Of a DNA stretch of 64,000 bases, positions 18,830 to 27,447 are shown piece after piece; the first letter of the stretch is position 1; every line of letters begins with the position of its first letter. Both the position numbers and the translations under genes were made by a program. Where the stretch lies: contig JAJFGK010000112.1 in the NCBI GenBank assembly GCA_021776195.1, forward strand, positions 86,612 to 150,611. Direction: 5' to 3'. Origin of the DNA: Kiloniellaceae bacterium. Lineage in GTDB: Bacteria; Pseudomonadota; Alphaproteobacteria; Kiloniellales; Kiloniellaceae. A model generated the notes under the pieces. That model was not told the DNA's origin. It made no database searches and saw only the letters and a list, made by a program, of their open reading frames with translations.

Positions 18830-19756
18830 CTAGAGGTTAAGTACACGAACCGGGCACAGATCGCCGGCTTGATAACGCGCCAGCGCAACCGGCTTTCCGC
18901 CCGCCGTGGTGAGAACCGTGGCTCCATTTTCGAGCCCCTCCACGCGAAGGCGGTCCATCCGGCTGAGCATCGGTAGCGCTTGCCCGCATCGCAGGCGTTG
19001 TGCCTCGGTTTCCGATAGAGCCAATGCCGGGATGTCGTCCAGCGCAGACTCCAAGGGGAGCAAAAGCTCCAAAGCGGCGGGACTATGCCCCAAGCCTTCC
19101 AGAGTTTCCAGTGAAATCGCGCCCTCGACGCGAAAAGGGCCGACCCGCAGACGGCGCAGGGCGGTGATGTAGGCACAGGTCCCCAGGGCCAGGCCGAGAT
19201 CCCGGGCCAGCGAGCGCATATAGGCACCCTTGCCACAGACCACATCGATGACGGTATGGTCGAGGTCGGGCCGCTCCACCAGGGTCAGTGATTTGATGGT
19301 GATGGTTCGGGGCTGCAGTTCGAAGTCTTCCCGGGCCCGGGCCATGTCGTATGCCCGCCGGCCGGCCACCTTGATCGCGGAAAAGCGTGGGGGAACCTGG
19401 GTAATCTCGCCCTCGAAGGCGGGCAGGCAGGCCTCGATCTCCCGATCGCTGGGCCGCAGGTCCGAACGAGCGACCACCTCGCCCTCGGCGTCGTCGGTAT
19501 CGGTGGCCAGGCCCCAGCGCAGCGTAAAGCGATAGGCCTTTTCACCCTCCATCGCATAGGCGACGGTCTTGGTCGCCTCGCCCAGAGCGATCGGCAGCAC
19601 GCCGCTGGCCAGGGGATCCAGGGTGCCGCCATGGCCCACCTTGCGCGCGTCGAAGACCCGCCGGGCGCGCCCGACCACCTGGGTCGAGGTCATGCCGACC
19701 GGTTTGTCGACGACCAGCCAGCCATCGACCTTCTGGCCCTTTGTCCGTCGCGCCAT
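18830..19756 (-). CDS. truB: tRNA pseudouridine(55) synthase
   Basis: Forms pseudouridine 55 in the T-loop of tRNAs. 308 residues. The catalytic Asp47 is in VGHGGTLDPLASGVLP. RFSAIKVAGRRAYDMAR and GAYMRSLARDLG are conserved later blocks. A C-terminal PUA-like part covers roughly residues 240-308. The start ATG lies 5 bp after the rbfA stop, showing tight coupling. Confidence 0.97.
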   Translation of the reverse strand: MARRTKGQKVDGWLVVDKPVGMTSTQVVGRARRVFDARKVGHGGTLDPLASGVLPIALGEATKTVAYAMEGEKAYRFTLRWGLATDTDDAEGEVVARSDLRPSDREIEACLPAFEGEITQVPPRFSAIKVAGRRAYDMARAREDFELQPRTITIKSLTLVERPDLDHTVIDVVCGKGAYMRSLARDLGLALGTCAYITALRRLRVGPFRVEGAISLETLEGLGHSPAALELLLPLESALDDIPALALSETEAQRLRCGQALPMLSRMDRLRVEGLENGATVLTTAGGKPVALARYQAGDLCPVRVLNL

Positions 19757-19761
19757 GGCCC

Positions 19762-20244
19762 TCAGCCTGCTCCCTGCTCGGGATCGGATGATGCCTGACT
19801 GGAAGCGGCCACGTCCTCTTCGGCGATAGCGTCCTCGCCGGCGGCATCTTCCTCTGCCGGGCGGGCGAGATCGGCGCGCACCTTTTCGCGGCGAAACAAC
19901 GCCTCGACCTTGTCGACCTCGTCGAACGAGTGATCGAGGGCAAACTGGAATTGCGGTGTATGGCGCAGCGTCGAGACCCGGCCGACCTGACTGCGCAGAT
20001 AGCCCGCCGCGCGGTTGAGCGCGACCACGACCCGGTCGCTCTCGACGCCGCCAAGCGGCATGATGTAGCCCGTCGCGTTGCGCAGATCGGGGCTGATACG
20101 CACCTCTGTCAGGGTGATCGCCGCGTCCTTCAGGTCTGGATCGCGAAACTCGCTGCGCTGCAGGATGTCGGCGAGCAAATGCCGCAGCGCCTCGCCGACG
20201 CGCAACTGGCGCTGGCTCGCCGTCTTTCCGCTGCGCGCACTCAT
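19762..20244 (-). CDS. rbfA: 30S ribosome-binding factor A
   Basis: Late 30S maturation factor. 160 residues: a single KH-like fold seen from SQRQLRVGEALRHLLADIL to RDPDLKDAAITLTEVRIS and LDHSFDEVDKVEALF. A charged, Ala/Glu-rich C-terminal tail of about 40 residues is longer than in E. coli but common in alphaproteobacteria. It lies 58 bp after infB. Confidence 0.95.
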   Translation of the reverse strand: MSARSGKTASQRQLRVGEALRHLLADILQRSEFRDPDLKDAAITLTEVRISPDLRNATGYIMPLGGVESDRVVVALNRAAGYLRSQVGRVSTLRHTPQFQFALDHSFDEVDKVEALFRREKVRADLARPAEEDAAGEDAIAEEDVAASSQASSDPEQGAG

Positions 20245-20302
20245 GATGGCTGGCTTGTCATTGTCATCGTCGGACGCATTTCGAAAAGTGCGGGCCGGGC
20301 CT

Positions 20303-22867
20303 CTAGAGCGACCGCGCGACTTCCTCGACTATGTAGCACTCGATCTGATCGCCGACCTGAATGTCGTGGTAGTTCTCAAAGGCCATGCCACATTCGTAGC
20401 CCTCCTTGACCTCGCGAACTTCTTCCTTGAAGCGACGCAGGGTCTTCAGCACGCCATCGTGAATGACGACGTTGTCGCGCAGCAGCCGGACCTTCGCACC
20501 GCGGCGCACCTGCCCCTCGGTGATCATGCAGCCCGCCACCTTGCCGACCTTGGTGATGTTGAAGATCTCGCGGATCTGCGCGTAGCCGAGGAACTGTTCG
20601 CGCTGGGTCGGATCGAGCATGCCGCTGAGCGCCGCCTTAATCTCGTCGACCACGTTGTAAATGATCGAATAGTAGCGGATCTCGACCCCGTCGCGCCGCG
20701 CCATGTCGCGCGCCTGAGGGTTGGCGCGGACATTGAAGGCGATGATCAGCGCGCCGGTGGACCTGGCCAGCGTGATATCCGACTCGTTGATCCCGCCGAC
20801 CCCGCTGTGCAGGATGCTCACCTTCACTTCGTCGTTGCCCAGCTTCTCCAGGCTCTGCGAGATCGCCTCGACCGACCCTTGCACATCGGACTTGATGACC
20901 AGCGGCAGTTCTTTGGCCTCGCCCTCTCTGATATTGATCAGCATCTGTTCCAGCGAGGTCCGCGCGCCGGCTGCGATTCCGGCATCGCGCTTGGAGCGTT
21001 GCCGGAACTCCGCAACCTCGCGCGCCCGTGCCTCGCTCTCGACGACGACGAACTCGTCGCCCGCCATCGGCGCCCCGTTCAAGCCCAGAACCTCGACCGG
21101 GCAGGAAGGCCCGGCCTCGGTCACGCTCTCGCCACGGTCGTTCGTCAGGGCGCGGACGCGGCCCGACTCGCTGCCGGCGACGAAGATATCTCCGACCTTG
21201 AGCGTGCCACGCTGGACCAGGACCGTCGCCACCGAACCGCGACCGCGCTCCAACTTGGCCTCGATGACCACGCCATCGGCCAGGCGGTCCGGATTGACAG
21301 CCAGTTCCAGCAGTTCGGCCTGCAGGAGAATGACTTCCTCGAGCTTGTCCAGGCCGGTCTTTTCCTTGGCCGAGACCTCGACGGTCAGAATCTCGCCGCC
21401 CATCTCTTCGACAACGAGTTCGTGCTGCAGCAACTCCTGGCGGACCCGGTTCGGGTCGGCATCGGGCCTGTCCATCTTGTTGATGGCGACGATGATCGGC
21501 ACCTCGGCGGCCTTGGCGTGGTTGATGGCCTCGACCGTCTGTTCCATGATTCCGTCGTCGGCAGCCACCACCAGGACGACAATGTCGGTGACATTGGCGC
21601 CACGCGAACGCATCTCGGTGAAGGCGGCATGGCCCGGCGTATCGATAAAGGTGATGCGATCGCCAGAGCCGAGCTGCACCTGATAGGCACCGATATGCTG
21701 GGTGATGCCGCCAGCCTCGCGGTTCGCGACATCGGCTTCTCGCATCGCGTCGAGCAGCGAGGTCTTGCCGTGGTCGACGTGGCCCATGACGGTCACCACC
21801 GCCGGGCGGGGAGCCCGCGATTCGGGATCGTCCTCGGGGCCGCGCAGACCGATCTCGACATCGGACTCGCTGACCCGTTTCATCTTGTGACCGAACTCCC
21901 CGATCAACAACTCGGCTGTATCGGCGTCGATAATTTGATTGGCCGTGGCCATAACTCCCATTTTCATAAGGGCCTTGACGACATCCACCGTGCGCTCGGC
22001 CATTCGATTGGCCAGTTCCTGCACGGCGATCGTCTCTGGCACCGTAACCTCGCGAACAACTTTCTGCGGCAGTTGGTGCGCCTGCGCGTCACGCTGCGCG
22101 CGCAGTTGCTTCTCACGGCGCCGGCGAATTGCGGCCAGCGAGCGTTGCCGGTCTTCACTGCCTTCGAGCGCCTGGGCGATGGTCAGCTTGCCATGACGAC
22201 GGCGCTCGTCGCCACGCCGCGCTGTCGTTGGCTTGGGCGCTTCCTTCTTCTTCTTGATGCGCCCGCCGAGGTCGTCCTCCAGATCGACCGGCTTGCCACG
22301 GCTGGGCGGTGGCGGAATTTCCGCTACCGGCGGCTCGGGGACCGGGGCAAGATCCGCCGGCGCCGCGGTTTCCGCGACCGGCTCTTCATTGGCCTTGAGG
22401 ATTGCCTGGGCTTCTGCGTCGTTGGCCCGGCGCTCCGCGTCCTTGGCCGCCTCGGCCTCGCGTCGCTCGCGCTCATCCGCCTCGAGAGCCTGGCGGATCT
22501 CTTCGTCCTTCTGCCGCTGCGCCTCTTCTTCCTTGGAGATCTCCAAGGCACGCATCCGGCTCTCGCGCTCCTTGGCGGAAAGATTGCTCTTCTTGATGTC
22601 CTGTTCCAGCTCGGCGCTGGTCGGGACAGCGGCAGGGGCGGCGGGAACCTCGGGCTCTTCCTGCGCGCGCACCACCTCGGTCATGCGCCCGGTGGCGCCC
22701 GGCTTGAAGGTCTTGCTGCGCTTGACCTCGACCATAACCGCCTTGGTCCGGCCATGGCTAAAGCTCTGGCGGACCTGCCCGGTCTCCACTGTCTTCTTGA
22801 GCTCAAGTTTGCCTGGACGGCTCAACTTGAGTGGCTTCCTCACCGGGGTTTCGTTGCTCGTTGTCAT
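20303..22867 (-). CDS. infB: Translation initiation factor IF-2
   Basis: GTPase that places initiator tRNA on the 30S subunit. About 854 residues from [11 protein letters not shown]. The N-terminus is a lysine-rich IF2-N domain, followed by a long charged coiled coil (about residues 105-210, [15 protein letters not shown] style). The G domain has G1 [15 protein letters not shown]3 [11 protein letters not shown] and G4 [10 protein letters not shown]. Domains II-IV end in the fMet-tRNA binding C-terminal barrel with [18 protein letters not shown]. An ORF continues upstream to 23068 but overlaps ylxR; the ATG at 22867 matches the family start. Confidence 0.97.
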   Translation of the reverse strand: MTTSNETPVRKPLKLSRPGKLELKKTVETGQVRQSFSHGRTKAVMVEVKRSKTFKPGATGRMTEVVRAQEEPEVPAAPAAVPTSAELEQDIKKSNLSAKERESRMRALEISKEEEAQRQKDEEIRQALEADERERREAEAAKDAERRANDAEAQAILKANEEPVAETAAPADLAPVPEPPVAEIPPPPSRGKPVDLEDDLGGRIKKKKEAPKPTTARRGDERRRHGKLTIAQALEGSEDRQRSLAAIRRRREKQLRAQRDAQAHQLPQKVVREVTVPETIAVQELANRMAERTVDVVKALMKMGVMATANQIIDADTAELLIGEFGHKMKRVSESDVEIGLRGPEDDPESRAPRPAVVTVMGHVDHGKTSLLDAMREADVANREAGGITQHIGAYQVQLGSGDRITFIDTPGHAAFTEMRSRGANVTDIVVLVVAADDGIMEQTVEAINHAKAAEVPIIVAINKMDRPDADPNRVRQELLQHELVVEEMGGEILTVEVSAKEKTGLDKLEEVILLQAELLELAVNPDRLADGVVIEAKLERGRGSVATVLVQRGTLKVGDIFVAGSESGRVRALTNDRGESVTEAGPSCPVEVLGLNGAPMAGDEFVVVESEARAREVAEFRQRSKRDAGIAAGARTSLEQMLINIREGEAKELPLVIKSDVQGSVEAISQSLEKLGNDEVKVSILHSGVGGINESDITLARSTGALIIAFNVRANPQARDMARRDGVEIRYYSIIYNVVDEIKAALSGMLDPTQREQFLGYAQIREIFNITKVGKVAGCMITEGQVRRGAKVRLLRDNVVIHDGVLKTLRRFKEEVREVKEGYECGMAFENYHDIQVGDQIECYIVEEVARSL

Positions 22868-22886
22868 CGCCGCTCGATGCTTTTCC

Positions 22887-23621
22887 TCAATGTGATGGGT
22901 CGCCCGAAATACCGTTCTCGTCCACGAGGAGACCGGCAAGACGTCGCCATTCGTCGCGGAACCTATCCGCGAAAGTCTTCGAAGCCAAGGCCACATGGAC
23001 GACGGGGTCCCGTCCAAGCGCCTGCCCCAGTTCGGCGGCATCGAATAGACGGCAAACCTGGGGTTCAAGACCGCCGGCCCGAGCCGCCACCATCAGCTTT
23101 CGCAAGCCATCCGGAGAGCCGTCTTTGGCCTCCAGCAACAAATCGGACTTGCCGGCCCTCAGCTTGGCCTCGACGCCTTCAAAACCAATGGCCACCGCCC
23201 CCGCCCGTCGGGCCAGACCGAGGCCGTTCAACAAACGCCGCCGCGCCAGCGTTTCAACTCGCTCCAGCAGATCCTCGGAGACAATCAGCGGCCGCCGCGC
23301 TGCCCGTGCGAAGAGCCCCTTCGACAGCGCCCGGGCCACTATATCGCGATCCGGCGTGATCCACAAACCACGGCCTGGCAGCTTGCCCGCGAAGTCTGGC
23401 ACCAGTTGACCTTGCGGATCGACCGCGAAGCGCAGCAAGGCCTCTCGCGGGCGCCGTTCGCCGGTTGCGACGCAGCGCCGGGTCGGGTCGCCCGGGTCCA
23501 CGGCGGTGTCCGGGTCCACGGCGGTGTCTGGGTCCACGGCGGTGCCATCGAGCGCCGCGTCGACGGCCCCCTGCTCGGCATCCTTCATGGCATCCTTCAC
23601 GGCCAACACTGCCTCTTGCAC
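22887..23621 (-). CDS. YlxR/DUF448 and L7Ae-like RNA-binding protein
   Basis: 244 residues with two parts. Residues 45-125 are the YlxR (DUF448) domain with [18 protein letters not shown] and [17 protein letters not shown]. Residues 128-230 are an L7Ae-like fold, with [20 protein letters not shown] as the recognisable start. Both bind RNA in the family; the protein sits between nusA and infB in most bacteria and may act in transcription or ribosome assembly. The first 45 residues include three 6-residue repeats (DPDTAV) that are not conserved, so the true start could be later in the ORF. Confidence 0.88.
   Translation of the reverse strand: MQEAVLAVKDAMKDAEQGAVDAALDGTAVDPDTAVDPDTAVDPGDPTRRCVATGERRPREALLRFAVDPQGQLVPDFAGKLPGRGLWITPDRDIVARALSKGLFARAARRPLIVSEDLLERVETLARRRLLNGLGLARRAGAVAIGFEGVEAKLRAGKSDLLLEAKDGSPDGLRKLMVAARAGGLEPQVCRLFDAAELGQALGRDPVVHVALASKTFADRFRDEWRRLAGLLVDENGISGDPSH
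23494..23547 (-). repeat. 18-bp in-frame tandem repeat at ylxR start
   Basis: Three 18-bp units on the plus strand (GGGTCCACGGCGGTGTCC, two later copies with small end differences) encode Asp-Pro-Asp-Thr-Ala-Val repeats on the minus strand, just before the YlxR domain. Near identity at DNA level suggests recent slippage. Confidence 0.9.
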
Positions 23622-23653
23622 TCCAAACTTTCGCGACGCGACCGGAAGCCGCC

Positions 23654-25273
23654 CTAGGCGGACTCGCCAGTCGGGCTTCCCGCGTCATCGCCAACCTTGT
23701 TATCGGCATCGTCGGATGCCGCTGTCTCTTCGGCACCCTCTTCGGCCGCCGCTGCTTCCGGTTCTTCGTCATCGAACCAATGGGCACGGGCCGCCATGAT
23801 GATGGCATTGGCGGTTTCCATATCCGGCGCGAGCGCCTCACCGAGCAGGTCGCAGAGCTCGTCGCTCGCCAAGTCGCCCAGGTCGTCGAGCGTGACAACG
23901 CCGTTCTCGCCAAGCACCACCAGCATGGCCGCGCCCAGGCCGGGGATTTCCGTCAGGGCGTCCTGGACGCCGAGCGCGCGGCGGCGCTCCTCGTTGGCCT
24001 GCTCGACCGATTCGAGATGGGTCCGCGCGCGCAAGCGCAGTTCTTCCGAGACCTCTTCCTCGAAACCTTCGATCTCCGAAAGCTCCTCCACCGGGACGAA
24101 AGCGACCTGCTCGATGGAGGTAAAGCCCTCGGCCACCAGAAGATGGGCGATGACGTCGTCGACATCCAAGGCTTCCATGAACATCTGCGAGCGTTGCCGC
24201 ATCTCTTCCTGGCGCCGGCGCGACTCTTCCTCTTCGGTCAGGATGTCGATATCCCAACCGGTCAGATTGGACGCGAGACGCACATTCTGACCCCGGCGGC
24301 CGATCGCCAGGGACAACTGCTCGTCGGGCACGACGACCTCGATCCGACCCTGTTCTTCATCGATCACCACCTTGGTGACCTCCGCCGGCGCCAGGGCGTT
24401 GACCACGAAGGTGGCCGTGTCCGGCGACCAGGGAATGATATCGATCTTCTCGCCCTGCAACTCGCTCACCACGGCCTGTACCCGGGAGCCGCGCATTCCG
24501 ACGCAGGCGCCGACCGGGTCGATCGAGCTGTCGTTGGAAAGAACCGCGATCTTGGCCCGGCTGCCCGGGTCGCGCGCGACCGACTTCAGCTCGATGATCC
24601 CATCGTAGATTTCAGGCACTTCCTGGGCGAACAGCTTGGCCATGAACTGCGGATGGGACCGCGAGAGGAAAATCTGCGGGCCCCGCAGCTCTTCGCGGAC
24701 ATCGTATATGTACGCGCGAACGCGGTCGCCGGTGCGAAAGGATTCCCGCGGCAGCGCTTCGTCGCGGCGCATCATGCCTTCGGCCCGACCCAGGTCCACG
24801 GTCACGTTGCCGAACTCGTTGCGCTTGACGATGCCGTTGACGATCTCGCTCACGCGGTCCTTGTACTCCTCGAACTGCCGTTTGCGCTCGGCCTCTCGAA
24901 CCTTCTGCACAATGACCTGCTTGGCGGTCTGCGCAGCGATACGGCCGAGGTCGATCGGCGGCAGTTCCTCCACGATGAACCCGCCGATCTCGATCTCGGG
25001 CTCGGAGACGCGGGCGTCGACCAGCAAAATCTGAGTGAACTCGTTTTCGACCTCCTCGCTTACGACCTCGCGGAAGCGATGCAGCCGGACCTCGCCGGTT
25101 TTGCGGTCGATCTCGGCACGTATGTCATGCTCATGGCCGTACTTGGCGCGACCGGCACGGGAGATCGCCTGCTCCATCGCCTCCAGCACTTCGTCGCGCT
25201 CGATCGACTTTTCCCGGGCCACCGCTTCGGCGACCTGGACCAATTCTGTTCGCTGTAAGGTGTTGACTTCCAT
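23654..25273 (-). CDS. nusA: Transcription termination/antitermination factor NusA
   Basis: 539 residues. Order: N-terminal polymerase-binding domain (VAEAVAREKSIERDEVLEAM), S1 domain (FRTGDRVRAYIYDVREE), KH1/KH2 (SIDPVGACVGMRGSRVQAVV and LSLAIGRRGQNVRLASNLTG), then two C-terminal helix-hairpin acidic repeats (LLVAEGFTSIEQVAFVPVEE and LGENGVVTLDDLGDLASDEL). The acidic Ala/Glu tail is typical of alphaproteobacteria. It is second in the rimP-nusA-ylxR-infB operon, with 15 bp after rimP. Confidence 0.97.
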   Translation of the reverse strand: MEVNTLQRTELVQVAEAVAREKSIERDEVLEAMEQAISRAGRAKYGHEHDIRAEIDRKTGEVRLHRFREVVSEEVENEFTQILLVDARVSEPEIEIGGFIVEELPPIDLGRIAAQTAKQVIVQKVREAERKRQFEEYKDRVSEIVNGIVKRNEFGNVTVDLGRAEGMMRRDEALPRESFRTGDRVRAYIYDVREELRGPQIFLSRSHPQFMAKLFAQEVPEIYDGIIELKSVARDPGSRAKIAVLSNDSSIDPVGACVGMRGSRVQAVVSELQGEKIDIIPWSPDTATFVVNALAPAEVTKVVIDEEQGRIEVVVPDEQLSLAIGRRGQNVRLASNLTGWDIDILTEEEESRRRQEEMRQRSQMFMEALDVDDVIAHLLVAEGFTSIEQVAFVPVEELSEIEGFEEEVSEELRLRARTHLESVEQANEERRRALGVQDALTEIPGLGAAMLVVLGENGVVTLDDLGDLASDELCDLLGEALAPDMETANAIIMAARAHWFDDEEPEAAAAEEGAEETAASDDADNKVGDDAGSPTGESA

Positions 25274-25288
25274 CTTGTGCCTCGACTC

Positions 25289-25828
25289 TCACCCTGTCAT
25301 GTCAATGGCGCCATTTGGCGCTTGATCGCCCTGGCTCGCGGCCAAGAGCTCGTCGGTCAAAAGCAGCTTTGCCCGTGTCAACCGGGTAAAGGGCAAAAGT
25401 GCCTTGCCCTCTTCGGTCTCGATCGCGATGTCGCTGCCCTCCAGGCCGCAAAGCCGGCCTATGAAACGTCGCCGCCCTTCCACTGCCTCGTCCATTTCGA
25501 CGCGCGCCTGGTGGCCGGCGAAACGCTCGAAATCACCCAGCCGGGTCAAGGGCCGGTCAATTCCCGTGGAACTGAGTTCCAGGTTGTAAGCCTCCCGGAT
25601 CGGATCTTCGACATCCAGGATTGCCGCCACCGCCCGGCTAATGGTCGCGCAGTCATCGACCGTCACCGCGCCGCCGCCGACCCGCTCGGCCATGATCTGC
25701 AAGACCAGGCGCTGCTTGCCGGAGAGCAAAACCCGCACGATCTCAAAGCCCATATCGAGCAGGGGGGCCGCGATCAGAGCCTCGACCTCTGCGGCCTTGC
25801 CCACGCTGGTCTTGCGCAGATTGTCCAT
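25289..25828 (-). CDS. rimP: Ribosome maturation factor RimP
   Basis: Needed for 30S assembly. About 179 residues from MDNLRKTSVGKAAEVEALI. The conserved core is DMGFEIVRVLLSGKQRLVLQ, DDCATISRAVAAILD, YNLELSSTGIDRPLTRLGDF and the C-terminal Sm-like strand region ending TRAKLLLTDELL. The upstream in-frame ATG at 25873 adds 15 basic residues without family support. It opens the nusA operon; a strong minus-strand terminator lies about 55 bp ahead, so its promoter must be in that short space or the operon relies on read-through. Confidence 0.93.
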   Translation of the reverse strand: MDNLRKTSVGKAAEVEALIAAPLLDMGFEIVRVLLSGKQRLVLQIMAERVGGGAVTVDDCATISRAVAAILDVEDPIREAYNLELSSTGIDRPLTRLGDFERFAGHQARVEMDEAVEGRRRFIGRLCGLEGSDIAIETEEGKALLPFTRLTRAKLLLTDELLAASQGDQAPNGAIDMTG

Positions 25829-25880
25829 CGTCGCTTTCTTTGCCTCAACTCGTCGCCGGAGCGCTCGAGGCAACGCCGCA

Positions 25881-25905
25881 ATAAAAAAGTGGGCCGGAGG
25901 CCCAC
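25881..25905 (-). terminator. Rho-independent terminator between trmB and rimP
   Basis: On the minus strand GTGGGCC-TCC-GGCCCAC forms a perfect 7-bp stem with a 3-nt loop followed by TTTTTT. It follows trmB by about 100 bp and precedes rimP by about 55 bp. It either ends the trmB transcript or acts as an attenuator in the rimP-nusA leader. Confidence 0.85.
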
Positions 25906-26008
25906 CGTTTTGGTAGCCCGACGATCCCAGAAGCGCGACCGTCGACCCTATTGGTCGGCCGGAATGTAAGGTTTTAAGGGTCTCGCCGCAAGGCTTTTGT
26001 CGCCAGCC

Positions 26009-26743
26009 TCAACCGGTTCGCGGTCGGCGGCGAAATGTCAGGAAGGCGCTGGTTCGGCCGGCGGCCCGGGCCTTGCGTTCATAGCGCGTCTCCGGCCAGT
26101 CCGCCGGGCGCTGCCGCCAGTCGCGCGCGCGATCAGCGGTCCAGGTAAAGCTGGGGTGGTCGCTCAGAAGCCGCAACATCCAGGCAAGATAGTCGGGGTC
26201 GTCGCTGGCCAGGCGCAGATCCGCGCCGTCCCGCAGCACCCGGGCGAGGCCATCCAGGATTTCCCGCTGGATCAGCCGGCGCTTGCGATGACGGGTTTTG
26301 GGCCAGGGGTCTGGAAAGAGCACGAAGGCCCGGCCGACCGAGGCCTCGGCCAGGGCGGCCACCACCTCGCGGCCGTCACCCTGATGAACCCGCACCCGGT
26401 CGAGCAGTTCACGCTCGGCAAGGTCGCGCAGCAGCATGGCGACGCCATTGACGAAGAACTCGACCCCGAGGAGACCGACCCGACTGCTCTGCCGGGCCTG
26501 CTCGCCGGCCTGCCAGGCCAGATGCTCGCCGCCGCCGAAGCCGATTTCCAGCCACAGGTCGTCGATCGGTGGCGCGAAAAGATCCGCCGCCGACAGCAAG
26601 GCCCCCGGCGCGGGCAAGTGCAGACTGCACCCGGGCAGGACCTCGTCGAGTGCGGCCTTCAGCTTGGGACGCAGGGGCCGGCCCTTGTGTCGGCCGTAGA
26701 GGCTGCGCCGACGCGGCGGCACCGTGGAACGGTCAAGTGTCAT
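26009..26743 (-). CDS. trmB: tRNA (guanine(46)-N7)-methyltransferase
   Basis: SAM-dependent enzyme methylating G46 in tRNA variable loops. About 244 residues with the SAM loop WLEIGFGGGEHLAWQA, the acidic strand LLGVEFFVNGVA and the family signature FVLFPDPWPKTRHRKRRL, whose Asp and Pro bind the target base. DPDYLAWML follows in the C-terminal part. ATG 26743 has GAGGGG upstream. It is preceded by the HTH gene with only 74 bp between; metK, expected there, is absent. Confidence 0.95.
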   Translation of the reverse strand: MTLDRSTVPPRRRSLYGRHKGRPLRPKLKAALDEVLPGCSLHLPAPGALLSAADLFAPPIDDLWLEIGFGGGEHLAWQAGEQARQSSRVGLLGVEFFVNGVAMLLRDLAERELLDRVRVHQGDGREVVAALAEASVGRAFVLFPDPWPKTRHRKRRLIQREILDGLARVLRDGADLRLASDDPDYLAWMLRLLSDHPSFTWTADRARDWRQRPADWPETRYERKARAAGRTSAFLTFRRRPRTG

Positions 26744-26817
26744 CACCGGACAAGCCCCTCACTAGGAACGTGGGAGCCTGTTTGGCAGGCGCTAGGGCGA
26801 TGCGCAAGCCCGGGCGG

Positions 26818-27330
26818 TCAGGCCTTCGCCCGCGGGCGTCCCGGCCGCCGGCGCTGGGCATGCTCGGGGTTGGTCGCCGAAGCCAGGGCCTTGGTCATCT
26901 CGAAGAGGTTCTTGCGCATCACCTCGTCGGGTATGGCGTAATAGGCGCGCACCAGTTCAAGCGTCTCGCGCTTGGCGAGCGGGTCGCGCTGCTCTTCGAA
27001 CCGCGCCTGTTCTGTTTCGGACCAGCCGCCCGCCGGCCGCTTGGCCGGCGAACCGGCCGCCACATGGTCGGGCATGTCCTCGAAAAAGTAAGCGAGCGGC
27101 ACGTCCAGGACCCGCGTCAGGTCGAACAGCCGCGACGAGCCGATCCGGTTGGCCCCACGTTCGTACTTCTGGACCTGCTGGAAAGTCAGCCCGATCGCAT
27201 TGCCCAGGTTCTCCTGGCTCATACCCAAAAGCGTGCGCCGCAGGCGAACCCGGCTCCCCACGTGGACATCCACAGGGTTGGGCCCCCCGGACCCCTTTTT
27301 CCGCCCTCTTTTCTTTCCCACTTGCTCCAT
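26818..27330 (-). CDS. Cro/CI-type helix-turn-helix regulator
   Basis: About 170 residues. A Lys/Arg-rich start is followed by an XRE-type HTH: VGSRVRLRRTLLGMSQENLG, then GLTFQQVQKYERGANRIG with the family glutamine pair and YERG wing. It matches a conserved alphaproteobacterial regulator that lies between lnt and metK in many relatives. The C-terminal region (residues 95-170) is helical and ends in a basic RRRPGRPRAK tail, an AT-hook-like element that may add DNA contacts. ATG 27330 with GGGGAAG upstream is preferred over an earlier in-frame start at 27354. Confidence 0.87.
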   Translation of the reverse strand: MEQVGKKRGRKKGSGGPNPVDVHVGSRVRLRRTLLGMSQENLGNAIGLTFQQVQKYERGANRIGSSRLFDLTRVLDVPLAYFFEDMPDHVAAGSPAKRPAGGWSETEQARFEEQRDPLAKRETLELVRAYYAIPDEVMRKNLFEMTKALASATNPEHAQRRRPGRPRAKA

Positions 27331-27447
27331 AGCACAATCTTCCCCAGAAACCACACAACCTATCGTCTATCATGGTGACGTCGGAAGGCGGGGTCAACGA
27401 AGAACTCTTCGGTTGGCGAACTATCTGGGAAAATCAGCCTAAAACTG

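Noticed and set aside
20078..23359. Plus-strand open frame of 1093 codons
   Set aside because: It lies entirely opposite infB and ylxR, whose family motifs are unmistakable. It is a GC-rich antisense frame with no domain similarity.
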